A stretch of 64,000 nt of DNA from NCBI GenBank assembly GCA_905182355.1, contig CAJJBH010000035.1, positions 1 through 64,000 of the forward strand, given 5' to 3'. This document shows positions 18,055 through 27,058 of the stretch, piece after piece. This stretch comes from an uncultured Paracoccaceae bacterium (lineage in GTDB: Bacteria; Pseudomonadota; Alphaproteobacteria; Rhodobacterales; Rhodobacteraceae). A model generated the notes under the pieces. That model was not told where the DNA came from, did not search any database, and was given only the letters and a program-made list of their open reading frames with translations. The translations under genes and the position numbers were made by a program. The first letter of the stretch is position 1; each line of letters starts with the position of its first letter.

Positions 18055-18089
18055 CATACTGACAATTTTTGGCAGCATATGTCGGTATG
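18055..18089. promoter_or_regulatory. Inverted repeat between decayed GST and WYL-regulator genes
   Basis: CATACTGAC (18055-18063) faces GTCGGTATG (18081-18089) with one mismatch. It lies 10 bases before the start of the regulator pseudogene and between two divergent genes, the expected place for the regulator's own operator. The site is better preserved than the genes around it. Confidence 0.4.
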
Positions 18090-18098
18090 ATAAAAACA

Positions 18099-18650
18099 AT
18101 GTCACGCACTCATCGTCTTTTCCAAGTGATGCAAACCCTACGACGGCTGCCGGCACCAGTGACGGCGGCCCAACTTGCTGAAGACGCTGCCATGCCGCCT
18201 TCGGGGTCCGACGTTGACGAACTGGTTCTGGGGTAGCGCAATGTTATGGTTGTGGGTGATCCCGCATTGTCAAAGGCTGCCAAAACTTCTCTTAGCAAAA
18301 TCAAGTCACGTGCTCCTTAACGTCAAACGCACGGGCTGAAATATGCGATTTTGGATGCCCGTGGGTTTCGCACACCAACACCGCCGATCATTGATGTCTC
18401 TGTCTTGCACAAAGCAACATGGAACGAAAATTATGTGGGGTTTGATTACGTAGATAACAATGAAAGAAGTTCGACCCACAGCGTAAAGCCGTGGGTATGG
18501 TCGATATGGATTTCGACAACTGCCTTTTGGCGTGGTGCATGCTGCGAAAAGATTTCCGGGGTTTTCGACTGGACAGGTTATTGTCACTTGTCGCCACAGA
18601 GGAAAGTTTCTACCGACATCGGGTTGCACTTTTACGTGACCATCTCAACC
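18099..18650 (+). pseudogene. Decayed YafY-type (HTH/WYL domain) transcriptional regulator
   Basis: The ATG frame begins with a normal YafY N-terminus (MSRTHRLFQVMQTLRRLPAP then VTAAQLAE). It then jumps to the WYL linker (MPPSGSDVDELVLG), implying loss of roughly 60 codons including most of the helix-turn-helix. A TAG at 18234-18236 and a TAA at 18318-18320 follow, then a frame change: VDYTDNN-like residues near 18450 and NCLLAWCMLRKDFRGFRLDR near 18510-18575, the classic WYL C-terminal signature. The original product would be about 230 residues. It sits divergent to the GST pseudogene it probably regulated. Confidence 0.65.
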
Positions 18651-18770
18651 CTATACGGGCTGAAACAGATGCGTCGGCGAAGGTTCGCAACCCTTTGGAT
18701 GATCGCTTTCTTGGACACTCAATTATGGCTAGGTTGGAAACATTGAGGCAACCAAAGGTGGGTCAACAGC

Positions 18771-20099
18771 ATGAAATTTCGACACCTAAGTCTTCTTGTT
18801 GGGAGTGTTATTGGGACAGCTCAATTGGCAGCAGCGGGAGTTACCGACCAGTCACCGCGCCCAAATTCGCGGCCTTTGATTGAGCAGGTTGCTTTCAAGT
18901 CAGTTGGACCTTTGCGCCCCCTTTTACGTCCAGAAGCTTTGGAGCCTGATATCAACAAGCTAGCACCGATAAAGACCGCTTCAAACACTGGGTTTCAACG
19001 CTGGATTAAGGGCTTTAAGAAACGGGCGCTTCGAGCGGGGATCAATGACGCCACGCTTGAAGGTGCATTCATGGGAATTAGCTATGATGCTAATGTTATC
19101 AAGCGGGATCGCAACCAATCCGAGTTCACCAAAACCATCTGGGACTACCTTGATACTGCCGTGTCAAACGCACGGATCAAGAACGGTAAAGCGGCCATAG
19201 CCAAGCATAACGACGCACTAATTCTGATCGAGGCAAGGTACGGGGTCGACAAAGAAGTTGTCGCTGCAATCTGGGGGCTAGAAAGCGCCTATGGCGGCTT
19301 TCGCGGCAGTAAAAGCGTCATTCGTTCGCTTGCGACCTTGGCCTATGATGGGCGACGTGGGAAATTCTTTGAGGAGCAGCTGTTGGCCGCGTTCAAGATC
19401 CTTGAGAACGGGGATATAACGCCGCAAAACATGACTGGTAGCTGGGCGGGTGCGATGGGGCACACGCAGTTCATCCCAACGTCATATTTGGACTATGCCG
19501 TTGATTTTACAGGCGATGGTAAGCGAAATATCTGGTCGAATGATCCATCCGACGCGCTGGCGTCAACGGCGGCCTACCTGAAACATTTTGGATGGATACA
19601 GGGACAGCCTTGGGGTGTGGAAGTCACTATTCCAAACGGGTTTGATTATACATTGGCAAACCGAACCATCAAAAAATCTCCATCTAAATGGGCTGCATTT
19701 GGGGTCAAGGGGACCAACGGTCCCATCGCCAATCACGGACCTGCATCGGTGCTTTTGCCAGCAGGTGGTGAGGGGGCCGCGTTCCTAATTTTCAACAACT
19801 TCAGTGTTATAGAGGCATACAACACGGCCGATGCTTATGTCATTGGTGTGGGGCATCTTAGTGACCGCCTTAAGGGTGGTCCTGCAATCAAATCTGATTG
19901 GCCGCGATGGGATCGGGCGCTGTCTTTTGACGAGCGCCAAGAGATGCAGCGCAGGCTTACCGCCCAAGGGTTTGATACAGATGGGATCGATGGCAAAATT
20001 GGACCCAAAACAATAGATGCGGTGCGTAAATTTCAGCAAAGCAAGGGTGTGCTGCCCGATGGATATGCATCGTTCGCTTTATTGAAAAAATTACGTTAA
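18771..20099 (+). CDS. MltB-family lytic murein transglycosylase with peptidoglycan-binding domain
   Basis: Cleaves glycan strands of peptidoglycan with formation of 1,6-anhydro ends, in the periplasm. Signal peptide: MKFRHLSLLVGSVIGTAQLA. The SLT_2/MltB catalytic domain covers about 70-370; the acid/base Glu lies in IWGLESAYGGFRGSKSVIR, followed by SWAGAMGHTQFIPTSYLDYA and the DFTGDGKRNIW signature. A PG_binding_1 domain closes the protein (MQRRLTAQGFDTDGIDGKIG, KTIDAVRKFQQSKG). The 442-residue length is normal for the soluble alphaproteobacterial form. Stand-alone gene; the 5' side follows the decayed WYL regulator. Confidence 0.9.
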   Translation: MKFRHLSLLVGSVIGTAQLAAAGVTDQSPRPNSRPLIEQVAFKSVGPLRPLLRPEALEPDINKLAPIKTASNTGFQRWIKGFKKRALRAGINDATLEGAFMGISYDANVIKRDRNQSEFTKTIWDYLDTAVSNARIKNGKAAIAKHNDALILIEARYGVDKEVVAAIWGLESAYGGFRGSKSVIRSLATLAYDGRRGKFFEEQLLAAFKILENGDITPQNMTGSWAGAMGHTQFIPTSYLDYAVDFTGDGKRNIWSNDPSDALASTAAYLKHFGWIQGQPWGVEVTIPNGFDYTLANRTIKKSPSKWAAFGVKGTNGPIANHGPASVLLPAGGEGAAFLIFNNFSVIEAYNTADAYVIGVGHLSDRLKGGPAIKSDWPRWDRALSFDERQEMQRRLTAQGFDTDGIDGKIGPKTIDAVRKFQQSKGVLPDGYASFALLKKLR

Positions 20100-20152
20100 G
20101 AGCGGCCTGTTAATCCGGCGTTTTGGCGTGCGCTGTTGGGGTGGCTTCAACT

Positions 20153-20261
20153 GAAAATGTACAATTCGATAGGCTATTTGTACATTTTCCATGACCCAAT
20201 AATCGCAAATTTTTGTGAAACCAAGCGTTTTGTACAATTCACGTTCCGATATATACAAAAC
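20153..20261. repeat. Inverted-repeat cluster built on TGTACA
   Basis: GAAAATGTACA (20153-20163) and TGTACATTTTC (20179-20189) form a perfect 11-bp inverted repeat with a 15-base spacer. TGTACAATTC occurs twice in direct orientation (20158 and 20231). GTTTTGTA (20227-20234) faces TACAAAAC (20254-20261). The region lies between convergent genes, so it is not an obvious promoter of either; a mobile-element remnant, a small RNA locus or a protein-binding site are possible. Confidence 0.5.
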
Positions 20262-20298
20262 AAACCTACGCTTAGGAAATTATGGTTAACGCGATGCA

Positions 20299-20370
20299 CT
20301 TCCCCCGTTCATTTTGCAAAATGAACTTCGGGGGAAGCTGCCGTAGGCAGGTGGGGGCTGGCCCCCTTTT
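20299..20370. terminator. Three successive hairpins between convergent genes
   Basis: First, CTTCCCCCG (20299-20307) pairs with CGGGGGAAG (20329-20337) and encloses the perfect palindrome TTCATTTTGCAAAATGAA. Second, CTGCC-GTA-GGCAG. Third, GGGGGC-TG-GCCCCC followed by TTTT. The last is a plausible terminator for the transglycosylase gene. The ensemble resembles dispersed intergenic hairpin repeats seen in roseobacters, which I recall only in general terms. Confidence 0.55.
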
Positions 20371-20377
20371 CCCCTGA

Positions 20378-21589
20378 CTAGGCTGGGCTCATCCCACGCA
20401 AACGTTCTGAACGGCGACGCAACAGTTCGACAACGGTCAGCAAACAGATAGACACAACAACAAGGATCGTGGCCACAGCTAGGATCGTTGGGCTGATCTG
20501 CTCACGCAGGCCAGTGAACATTTGCCAAGGCAATGTCTTTTGGCCAGCGGAACCGACAAACAGCACAACAACAACTTCATCAAAGGACGTGATGAAGGCG
20601 AACAGGCCGCCGGAAATTACACCTGGCAAAATCAATGGCATTTGGATGCGGAAGAATGTTGTAAGTGGGCCAGCACCCATGTTGGCCGCAGCGCGGGTCA
20701 ATGATTGGTCAAACCCGACAAGGGTCGCTGTCACTGTGATAATCACAAACGGAATACCAAGAACCGCGTGCGCCAAGATCACTTTAATATAACCGGCAAA
20801 ATTCTTACTCATGCCAAGGGTGTTTTCCATGAAGTTCCCAAGGTCGGAATAGAAAAAGAACATACCAGTTGCCGAGATGATCAAGGGAACAATCATCGGC
20901 GAAATCAGGATCGCCATGATGGTCCCTTTAAAGGGCATATGGCTTTGTGACAGACCAACTGCTGCAAGCGTTCCCAAGGACACGGAGATGATCGTCGCGA
21001 AGGGTGCGATGATCAATGAGTTCTTCATCGACCGCTGCCATTCGTTGTTGGTAAAGAAATCCTGATAATGCTTCAATGAATATGCATCAGGATCAAGGCG
21101 CAGCATTCCTGGTGTATAGGTAAAGAAATCCTGCGCATTAAAGCTAAGCGGAATGATCACAAGAATTGGCGTGATCAGAAAGATAAAGATTACGCCTGCG
21201 ATGCAGCGGAAGCCGTAATGCCACGCCACTTGACCGGGCGTGAGGTAGGGCAGCAATTTTGCGCGGTAACGCCCTTCGTACAGCCAATAAATCAGCCAAT
21301 GGTAAAACATGCCGATTAAACCCGCGGTAATTGCAAGAGCAACGCCACTATATATATACCCAACGAAGGCAAAGCCAACAATTGAGATCCATTTGGCCAA
21401 ACCTTCGTTCTTTATAACCACGATAAAGCCATAGGCTATCGCGGCGATGACGGCGGCACCCAGAAGGACGCCAATCAGGCCTGATCCGTTGCCTGTTCCA
21501 AGGAACAGGCCAAAGCCACCGCCGGCAGCCGCAGCTGTTGGCAATACAAACGAAAGCGGTTTGCGCGATATCGGTGTTAAAGCAGCCAT
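20378..21589 (-). CDS. Polyamine-type ABC transporter permease (PotC-like) with extra N-terminal helices
   Basis: A 403-residue inner-membrane permease. The C-terminal 270 residues are a normal PotC/PotI permease with the EAA loop RAAANMGAGPLTTFFRIQMP and the end LLRRRSERLRG. Unusually, the first 130 residues add several hydrophobic segments (VLLGAAVIAAIAYGFIVVIK, AKWISIVGFAFVGYIYSGVA) before the usual first helix (VIFIFLITPILVIIPLSFNA). Last gene of the operon potA-potD-potB-potC, four bases after its PotB-like partner. With it, it forms the channel for a polyamine or related cationic substrate. Confidence 0.85.
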   Translation of the reverse strand: MAALTPISRKPLSFVLPTAAAAGGGFGLFLGTGNGSGLIGVLLGAAVIAAIAYGFIVVIKNEGLAKWISIVGFAFVGYIYSGVALAITAGLIGMFYHWLIYWLYEGRYRAKLLPYLTPGQVAWHYGFRCIAGVIFIFLITPILVIIPLSFNAQDFFTYTPGMLRLDPDAYSLKHYQDFFTNNEWQRSMKNSLIIAPFATIISVSLGTLAAVGLSQSHMPFKGTIMAILISPMIVPLIISATGMFFFYSDLGNFMENTLGMSKNFAGYIKVILAHAVLGIPFVIITVTATLVGFDQSLTRAAANMGAGPLTTFFRIQMPLILPGVISGGLFAFITSFDEVVVVLFVGSAGQKTLPWQMFTGLREQISPTILAVATILVVVSICLLTVVELLRRRSERLRGMSPA

Positions 21590-21593
21590 TGTT

Positions 21594-23264
21594 CTATCCT
21601 AACTTCACGTTGTCGATGCCCACGATCCGGTCATACGCCCAATACAGCGCAAGAACGACGACCAGTAGGATGGTGCCAAGTGCCGCGGCCAACCCCCAGT
21701 TAAGCGAGGATGAAATGTGGTATGCGATCCGGTTCGAGATGAAGACCCCTTTGGTCCCTCCAACGATTTCCGGTGTAATATAGTAGCCAATCGACAGGAT
21801 GAACACTAGGATGGACCCCGCCCCGATGCCCGGAATGGACTGCGGGAAATAGACCCGCCAGAACGCGGTCCAGTTTGTTGCGCCCATTGATTTGGCGGCC
21901 CGCAGATAGACAGGAGGAATTGTCGACATCACAGAATACATAGGTAAGATCATGAATGGCAGCAGAATGTGTGTCATGGCAACGATGGTACCAAACTGGT
22001 TGTTGATAAGGATCAACCGCTCTGCGTCAGGCACTAGCCCGATCCACACAAGGACTTCGTTTATGACCCCGTTTTGTTGCAACATCACTTTCCACGCTGA
22101 TGTCCGCACCAAAAGCGAGGTCCAGAACGGCAGCAGTACAAGGATCAGCAACAGGTTCGCGTTACGTGCAGAGACGTTGGACAAAAGCCACGCAATTGGA
22201 TAGCCCAGCATGATGCATGACCCTGTGATGATCAGTGACATGATCAACGTGCGACCGAACAGCTTAAGCAAGATTTGCTTATTTTCAGGCTGCCACGCCA
22301 CGCCATCATCGGTTTTCTGCGCATCAATTGCGTTTAGAAAGTAACCGGATGTGTAAAGTCCAGAATGGGTTTGTATTGTTTTCCAAGGCACAGGCGTTGC
22401 CCAGTCCTTGTCCATATCAGCGAACGCTTCTGAGAAAGCTGGGACAGGTAAATCTGCGGCTTGCGCGGCTTTCAACAGGTCCTCGTTTGGTCCTGTATAA
22501 CCGCTTAAGTCTGCAGTTTTCAGGTCAAGGATAAGTGCCGTATATACGGATTCCCAAGGGTCTCGCGTGGCTGGGTCTTTTTCATCTTGAACGGCCGTAA
22601 ATATGGCCCACGCGGTGTACTCACGTGCGGCCTTTGGCAGCAATTTGGTAACGTCAGCGCGTGGACTGAAGTTTACATCACCCGAAGCAGGGTCTGATGT
22701 AAGCCGTTTAAGCAAGCCACGTTGAGATTTCATAAGGTTTTTGCTGGCCGGTGCGTCGCCTGCGTTAAAGATGGCGTACCATGTTTCGCCATCTTTCCAC
22801 GCGCTGTCGAATGCCTCGAGCGGCTTTTTTGTTACTTTACCGATATCATCCAGTTTTCGGCCAGTTTGGCGGAATAGAGATGAAATGCCGGTCTGTTCAT
22901 AGTTCAGTCGGGTGCCAAGCCGTGTGTGCCGCTTGGCCTCGGCGGCAATAAACATGTCAAAGAACATGGCCTCAAAGACGGGTTCTGGCGGCAGTTCACT
23001 GGTGCTTGCGTCCCATCGTCCCAATTCCTGAACCGTGTTGGGCAGGGTGTTGGATACGATGTCGTTTTCCACCGACCGAAACAGCATTGAAGCGATTGGA
23101 ACGATGAATGTCAAAAGAACAAAGATCAACAATGGTGCAACAAGCAGCAGAGCCCGCAGTTTCTGGCGGCGCATTGCGCGCGCAAGGCTGCGTTTCAGGG
23201 GGGTGCCGTCGGCGGCTAGGACAAGTCCGTTCGCGTCTAGGCCGTCTGCGCTGATATCGCTCAT
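21594..23264 (-). CDS. Polyamine-type ABC transporter permease (PotB-like) with a large periplasmic insertion
   Basis: A 556-residue permease. The first membrane helix (LLLVAPLLIFVLLTFIVPIA, about 39-58) is followed by some 260 residues without clear membrane segments, including WAIFTAVQDEKDPATRDPWE, before the transporter core resumes (RTLIMSLIITGSCIMLGYPI). The EAA loop is RAAKSMGATNWTAFWRVYFP. Typical PotB has about 285 residues, so nearly half the protein is an insertion predicted to face the periplasm, perhaps interacting with the binding protein. The sequence around the first helix has no frame break, so this is a design, not a fusion error. It follows potD in the operon. Confidence 0.85.
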   Translation of the reverse strand: MSDISADGLDANGLVLAADGTPLKRSLARAMRRQKLRALLLVAPLLIFVLLTFIVPIASMLFRSVENDIVSNTLPNTVQELGRWDASTSELPPEPVFEAMFFDMFIAAEAKRHTRLGTRLNYEQTGISSLFRQTGRKLDDIGKVTKKPLEAFDSAWKDGETWYAIFNAGDAPASKNLMKSQRGLLKRLTSDPASGDVNFSPRADVTKLLPKAAREYTAWAIFTAVQDEKDPATRDPWESVYTALILDLKTADLSGYTGPNEDLLKAAQAADLPVPAFSEAFADMDKDWATPVPWKTIQTHSGLYTSGYFLNAIDAQKTDDGVAWQPENKQILLKLFGRTLIMSLIITGSCIMLGYPIAWLLSNVSARNANLLLILVLLPFWTSLLVRTSAWKVMLQQNGVINEVLVWIGLVPDAERLILINNQFGTIVAMTHILLPFMILPMYSVMSTIPPVYLRAAKSMGATNWTAFWRVYFPQSIPGIGAGSILVFILSIGYYITPEIVGGTKGVFISNRIAYHISSSLNWGLAAALGTILLVVVLALYWAYDRIVGIDNVKLG

Positions 23265-23333
23265 CTTTAGTCTTTCAATAAAGGATAACGGGGGCTGGTG
23301 CGCCCCCGTCGGTATTTATGACTTTACGTCGAC

Positions 23334-24440
23334 TTACTTAGCCAACCACGCTTGGAATTTCGCGTCGATATCGTCGCGATAATCTGCCCAGAACTCGTAG
23401 TTATACAGGAACGTGTTCTTTGCGTTGTTTGGGTCTGTTGGCATGTGTGGTGCCATGTCGATGCCCAAAGAGATGTGCTTGCCAACAAGTGGTGCGGAAG
23501 ACTTACGTGCAGGACCATAAGAGATGTACTGCGCTTGGTCTGCCAGACGCTGTGTGTCTGTGGCGAACATGATGTAGTCTAAAGCACGTGCCTGACGCTC
23601 TGGGCTTAGGCCCGTTGGGATGATCCAACCATCAAGGTCAAATACTTGTGCGTCCCACAACATTGCCACTGGCAACTTTTGCTCTTCGATCGCTGCGAAC
23701 AGACGGCCGTTGTATGTGGAGCCCATGATGACTTCGCCATCAGCCAAAAGCTGTGGAGTGTCGGCGCCTGCTGACCACCAGATCACGTCGTCTTTGATCG
23801 TGTCTAGTTTAGCCAATGCTTTGTCTTGACCTTCTTGCGTGGCCAAAACGTCATACACGTCGCCTTTTGCTACGCCATCGCAAAGCAAAGCCCATTCCAT
23901 GTTGTTGATCGGACGCTTTTCAAGTGCACGTTTGCCTGGATAGGCGTCCGTGTCGAACACTGCGCAAACAGTTGTTGGTGCTGTGTCGCCAACTAGGTCT
24001 GTGCGATAACCGAATGTTGTTGAATAAACGATCTGTGGAATGAAGCAGTCGGAAACCAACAGGTCGCCGAAGTCTTCAGATGCTTTTGTGCCGTCTGGCG
24101 CGTCTGCAAGCATTGTGTCCGCGTCGATTTCCATTGCAAGACCTTCGTCGCACAAGCGGATCGCGTCGGCTGCTACAACGTCAACAACGTCCCATGTCAC
24201 GTTGTCAGCTTCTGACATCGCGCGCAATTTTGCTACGGCTTCAGCAGAAGAGTCATCGTTGATGATCGTTACGCCATTCGCTTCGGCATAGGGGTCGTGA
24301 TATGCGCCTTTTTGGGAAGCAGAGTAAGCGCCGCCCCAAGATACGATTGTCAATTCAGATGACATGTGACCGTCGGCGTTAACCATGCCAGCCGCAACTG
24401 TAAGGGCCGTCGTAGCCAACAATGTTTTGGTTAGTTTCAT
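23334..24440 (-). CDS. PotD-like periplasmic substrate-binding protein
   Basis: A 368-residue extracellular solute-binding protein with signal peptide MKLTKTLLATTALTVAAGMV (cleaved near NADG). The mature start (SELTIVSWGGAYSASQKGAY) and segments such as DVVDVVAADAIRLCDEGLAM and GWIIPTGLSPERQARALDYI place it with the PotD/PotF spermidine/putrescine family (SBP_bac_8-like). Substrate specificity cannot be read directly. It is preceded by potA and followed by two permeases; the 107-base gap after potA may allow separate, higher expression, usual for binding proteins. Confidence 0.85.
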   Translation of the reverse strand: MKLTKTLLATTALTVAAGMVNADGHMSSELTIVSWGGAYSASQKGAYHDPYAEANGVTIINDDSSAEAVAKLRAMSEADNVTWDVVDVVAADAIRLCDEGLAMEIDADTMLADAPDGTKASEDFGDLLVSDCFIPQIVYSTTFGYRTDLVGDTAPTTVCAVFDTDAYPGKRALEKRPINNMEWALLCDGVAKGDVYDVLATQEGQDKALAKLDTIKDDVIWWSAGADTPQLLADGEVIMGSTYNGRLFAAIEEQKLPVAMLWDAQVFDLDGWIIPTGLSPERQARALDYIMFATDTQRLADQAQYISYGPARKSSAPLVGKHISLGIDMAPHMPTDPNNAKNTFLYNYEFWADYRDDIDAKFQAWLAK

Positions 24441-24547
24441 ATGATGTCTCCGTTGTTTTTACCCGGGTTTATTTTGAGGCTGGGGTACGGGCTTGTTCCC
24501 AACCTCTTATTCATCGCGGCATGAGTGTTGCGCGACGTATTATACCG

Positions 24548-25648
24548 CTACGCGTCGAGCGCGCGGCAATCCTCTGCCAACCAACCGATGTCGATTATTT
24601 GGCCTGGCGTCAAACGTACCTGATCGGGCGCGTTGCGTGTTTTGATGACAAAATCATCTTTGCCAGCCACACGAAGGCGTGTGCGGAAAATATCACCCAT
24701 ATAGATGAATTCCAGCACTTCGGCTTTCAGCGTGTGCGCGTCTGGCTGCAGACGTGACTTGTCCATCTCAACCCGTTCTGGACGGATGGAAACACGTGTG
24801 CGTTGACCTGCTTGGGCTACGTTAATCGGCTTGGCATCAATCAGGTCGCCATTGTCCAACTGAACAAGTGCAACGCCACCTTTGATTTCCTTAACAACAC
24901 CTTCAAGGGTGTTATTTTCACCGATGAATTGCGCGACAAAGCTGTTTTCAGGTTCTTCATACAACTTATCCGGTGGAGCCAATTGCTGGATGCGACCATC
25001 GTCAAACACTGCAACGCGATCTGACATTGTCAGCGCTTCGGTTTGGTCATGGGTCACGTAAACCGTGGTGATGCCCAGCTCGTGCGCCAATTTTGTAATC
25101 TCAAACTGCAAGGTTTCGCGCAGCTGTTTGTCCAAAGCACCAAGCGGCTCATCCATAAGAACCAGTTCAGGTTCAAAGACCAAGGCACGCGAAAGGGCGA
25201 TCCTCTGTTGCTGACCGCCAGACAATTGCGAAGGACGACGTCCTGCAAAGTCCTGCATCTGAACCATTCCAAGAGCGCGCATAACTTTTTCTTCACGCTC
25301 GGACTTGCCGATTTTGCGGACTTCCAATGGGAAGGCAAGGTTTTCAGCTACCGTCATGTGTGGGAACAAAGCGTAGTTTTGGAACACCATGCCAATGCCG
25401 CGTTTGTGCGGTGGGATGTTATTGATCGAGGTGCCACCAAGACGAATATCGCCGTGGGTTGCTGTCTCGAAACCTGCAAGCATCATAAGGCAGGTGGTTT
25501 TGCCAGATCCTGATGGGCCAAGCATAGTCAGGAATTCACCACGAGGCATCGAAAGGTTCAAATCTTTGACGACTAGATTAACGCCGTCATAGCTTTTCTG
25601 AACGCGTTCAAATTCAACAAACGCATCGTTGTTTTTAGTATCCGCCAA
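24548..25648 (-). CDS. potA: PotA-like ABC transporter ATP-binding protein
   Basis: Energises the polyamine-type transporter. I use the TTG at 25648 (MADTKNNDAFVEFERV) because GGGGAG lies about six bases before it; the longer track start lacks one. Walker A is GPSGSGKTT (44-52), the Q-loop is in GMVFQNYALFPHMTVAENLA, the signature is LSGGQQQR, Walker B is ELVLMDEP, and the switch His is in VYVTHDQTEALTMSD. The C-terminal 100 residues are the TOBE_2 regulatory domain (RVSIRPERVEMDKS). First gene of the operon. Total 366 residues, normal for PotA. Confidence 0.9.
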   Translation of the reverse strand: MADTKNNDAFVEFERVQKSYDGVNLVVKDLNLSMPRGEFLTMLGPSGSGKTTCLMMLAGFETATHGDIRLGGTSINNIPPHKRGIGMVFQNYALFPHMTVAENLAFPLEVRKIGKSEREEKVMRALGMVQMQDFAGRRPSQLSGGQQQRIALSRALVFEPELVLMDEPLGALDKQLRETLQFEITKLAHELGITTVYVTHDQTEALTMSDRVAVFDDGRIQQLAPPDKLYEEPENSFVAQFIGENNTLEGVVKEIKGGVALVQLDNGDLIDAKPINVAQAGQRTRVSIRPERVEMDKSRLQPDAHTLKAEVLEFIYMGDIFRTRLRVAGKDDFVIKTRNAPDQVRLTPGQIIDIGWLAEDCRALDA

Positions 25649-25920
25649 GTGTGGCTCCCCGAAATGATCCGCGATTTTTCGCGTGTGTTGGCGATTAGTA
25701 AACGCAGGCACCTTCAGTTTTGCAACCTGATAAATTTAGTAACCCTACAAAAAAGGCCGATTCACTTATGATTGTTGGCAATTTGCCTGTTTGACCCGCG
25801 TTCCACGAAACAATTCTTAAAAAAACGTCAACTGAACAGTCGATCCAGTAAGCGATTGTTCAGTGAAATCCGTCAAATTCCCCAAAACACCACAATCAAT
25901 GCCGTAATAAAGGGGTCACC

Positions 25921-26996
25921 ATGTCTCAAAATTTGCCGAATCTTAGCCTGCCGCTTATGCAAGCCTCGCAAGCACAAAAGCACGTCACACATAATGAGGC
26001 GCTGAATATCCTGGACACGGTTGCCCAGCTTAGCGTGCTGAGCAGCAGCGTTTCCACACCACCGATTGCACAAGATGGCGACCGCTATTTGGTGCCTGCA
26101 GGTGGAACAGGGGACTGGTCAGATCAAGAAGGGACAGTTTCGTTGTTTGACGGAAATGCTTGGCTGTTTTTTGCACCATCTGTTGGCTGGTTGGGTTTGA
26201 TCAATCGATTGGTGATTACCTGTATTTCAACGGCATTGGTTGGGACGAGCTGCCCAAAGATACCGAACTGGCGAATCTTCAAAATGTCGGGATCAACACA
26301 ACGGCGGATGTGATCAATCGGTTTAGCATCAGTGCGTCTGCAACGCTGTTTTCACACGAAGGGGCAGGCCATCAGATCAAGGTGAACAAGGCAGGGGTTA
26401 GTGACACTGCCAGTCTATTGTTTCAAAGCAATTGGTCAGGCTGTGCGGAAATGGGCCTGAACGGGTCGAACAATTGGTCGCTTAAAATCAGCCCTGATGG
26501 GTCGACTTGGCAAGATGCGCTTAGCTTTGATGCGGCAAGTGGTGCGGTATCGGGTGTGTCAGTTCAATCCGGCCCAACCGATACAACAGAGGGTCGATTG
26601 ATGCGTGCGGATTATGGGTATGGGCCGGGCAATGTTGTGGGAACTGTTGCGCAAGTTGGTGGGGTACCAGCCGGTGCGGTCATTGAAAGTGGCAGCACGG
26701 TTGATGGGAATTACACAAAGTTTGCCGATGGTTCTTTGATCTGCACATCCATGGTGATTTCTTTAGATGTGAACGTTAGCGCCGGTGCGTTGTTCAAGTC
26801 GACATTACAAACCTGGACATATCCAAGCGTATTTATCACGGCCCCTACGGTTGGGGGTGGGAATGTCAGCGATGTGGAAAACTTATGGATCACCGCGGGG
26901 CAGGCGGGTGTCGCAGATTGCAGCGCGGTTGCGTTTGGCCATGCCAGTGCAACAGGTGCTTCGTTCACTTTGATGGCAATTGGTCGCTGGTTCTGA
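25921..26996 (+). pseudogene. DUF2793 protein gene with one frameshift
   Basis: The ATG frame starts with a standard DUF2793 N-terminus (NLSLPLMQASQAQKHVTHNE then ALNILDTVAQL, DGDRYLVPAGGTGDWSDQEG). Near 26196 coding moves to the frame of the second track ORF, where FDQSIGDYLYFNGIGWDELP continues the domain and a long beta-rich tail runs to GRWF at 26996. Restoring one T in the TTT run at 26196-26198 joins both into about 358 residues. DUF2793 proteins are usually tail- or GTA-associated in Rhodobacterales, but no such genes are nearby, so this is an orphan. Sequence error remains possible. Confidence 0.75.
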
Positions 26997-27058
26997 TTTT
27001 GATTTCTGATTTCGCCTGATATGGTGTGGTCGCAGATTGGACGCAAAAGGACCGATGA

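Noticed and set aside
17816-18304. Small ORFs in 18110-18304 and 18306-18629 on the minus strand as genes
   Set aside because: They are antisense to the WYL-regulator remnant, whose plus-strand frames show clear family motifs.
25921-26996. Prophage or gene-transfer-agent cluster around DUF2793
   Set aside because: No capsid, portal, terminase or other tail genes are nearby.
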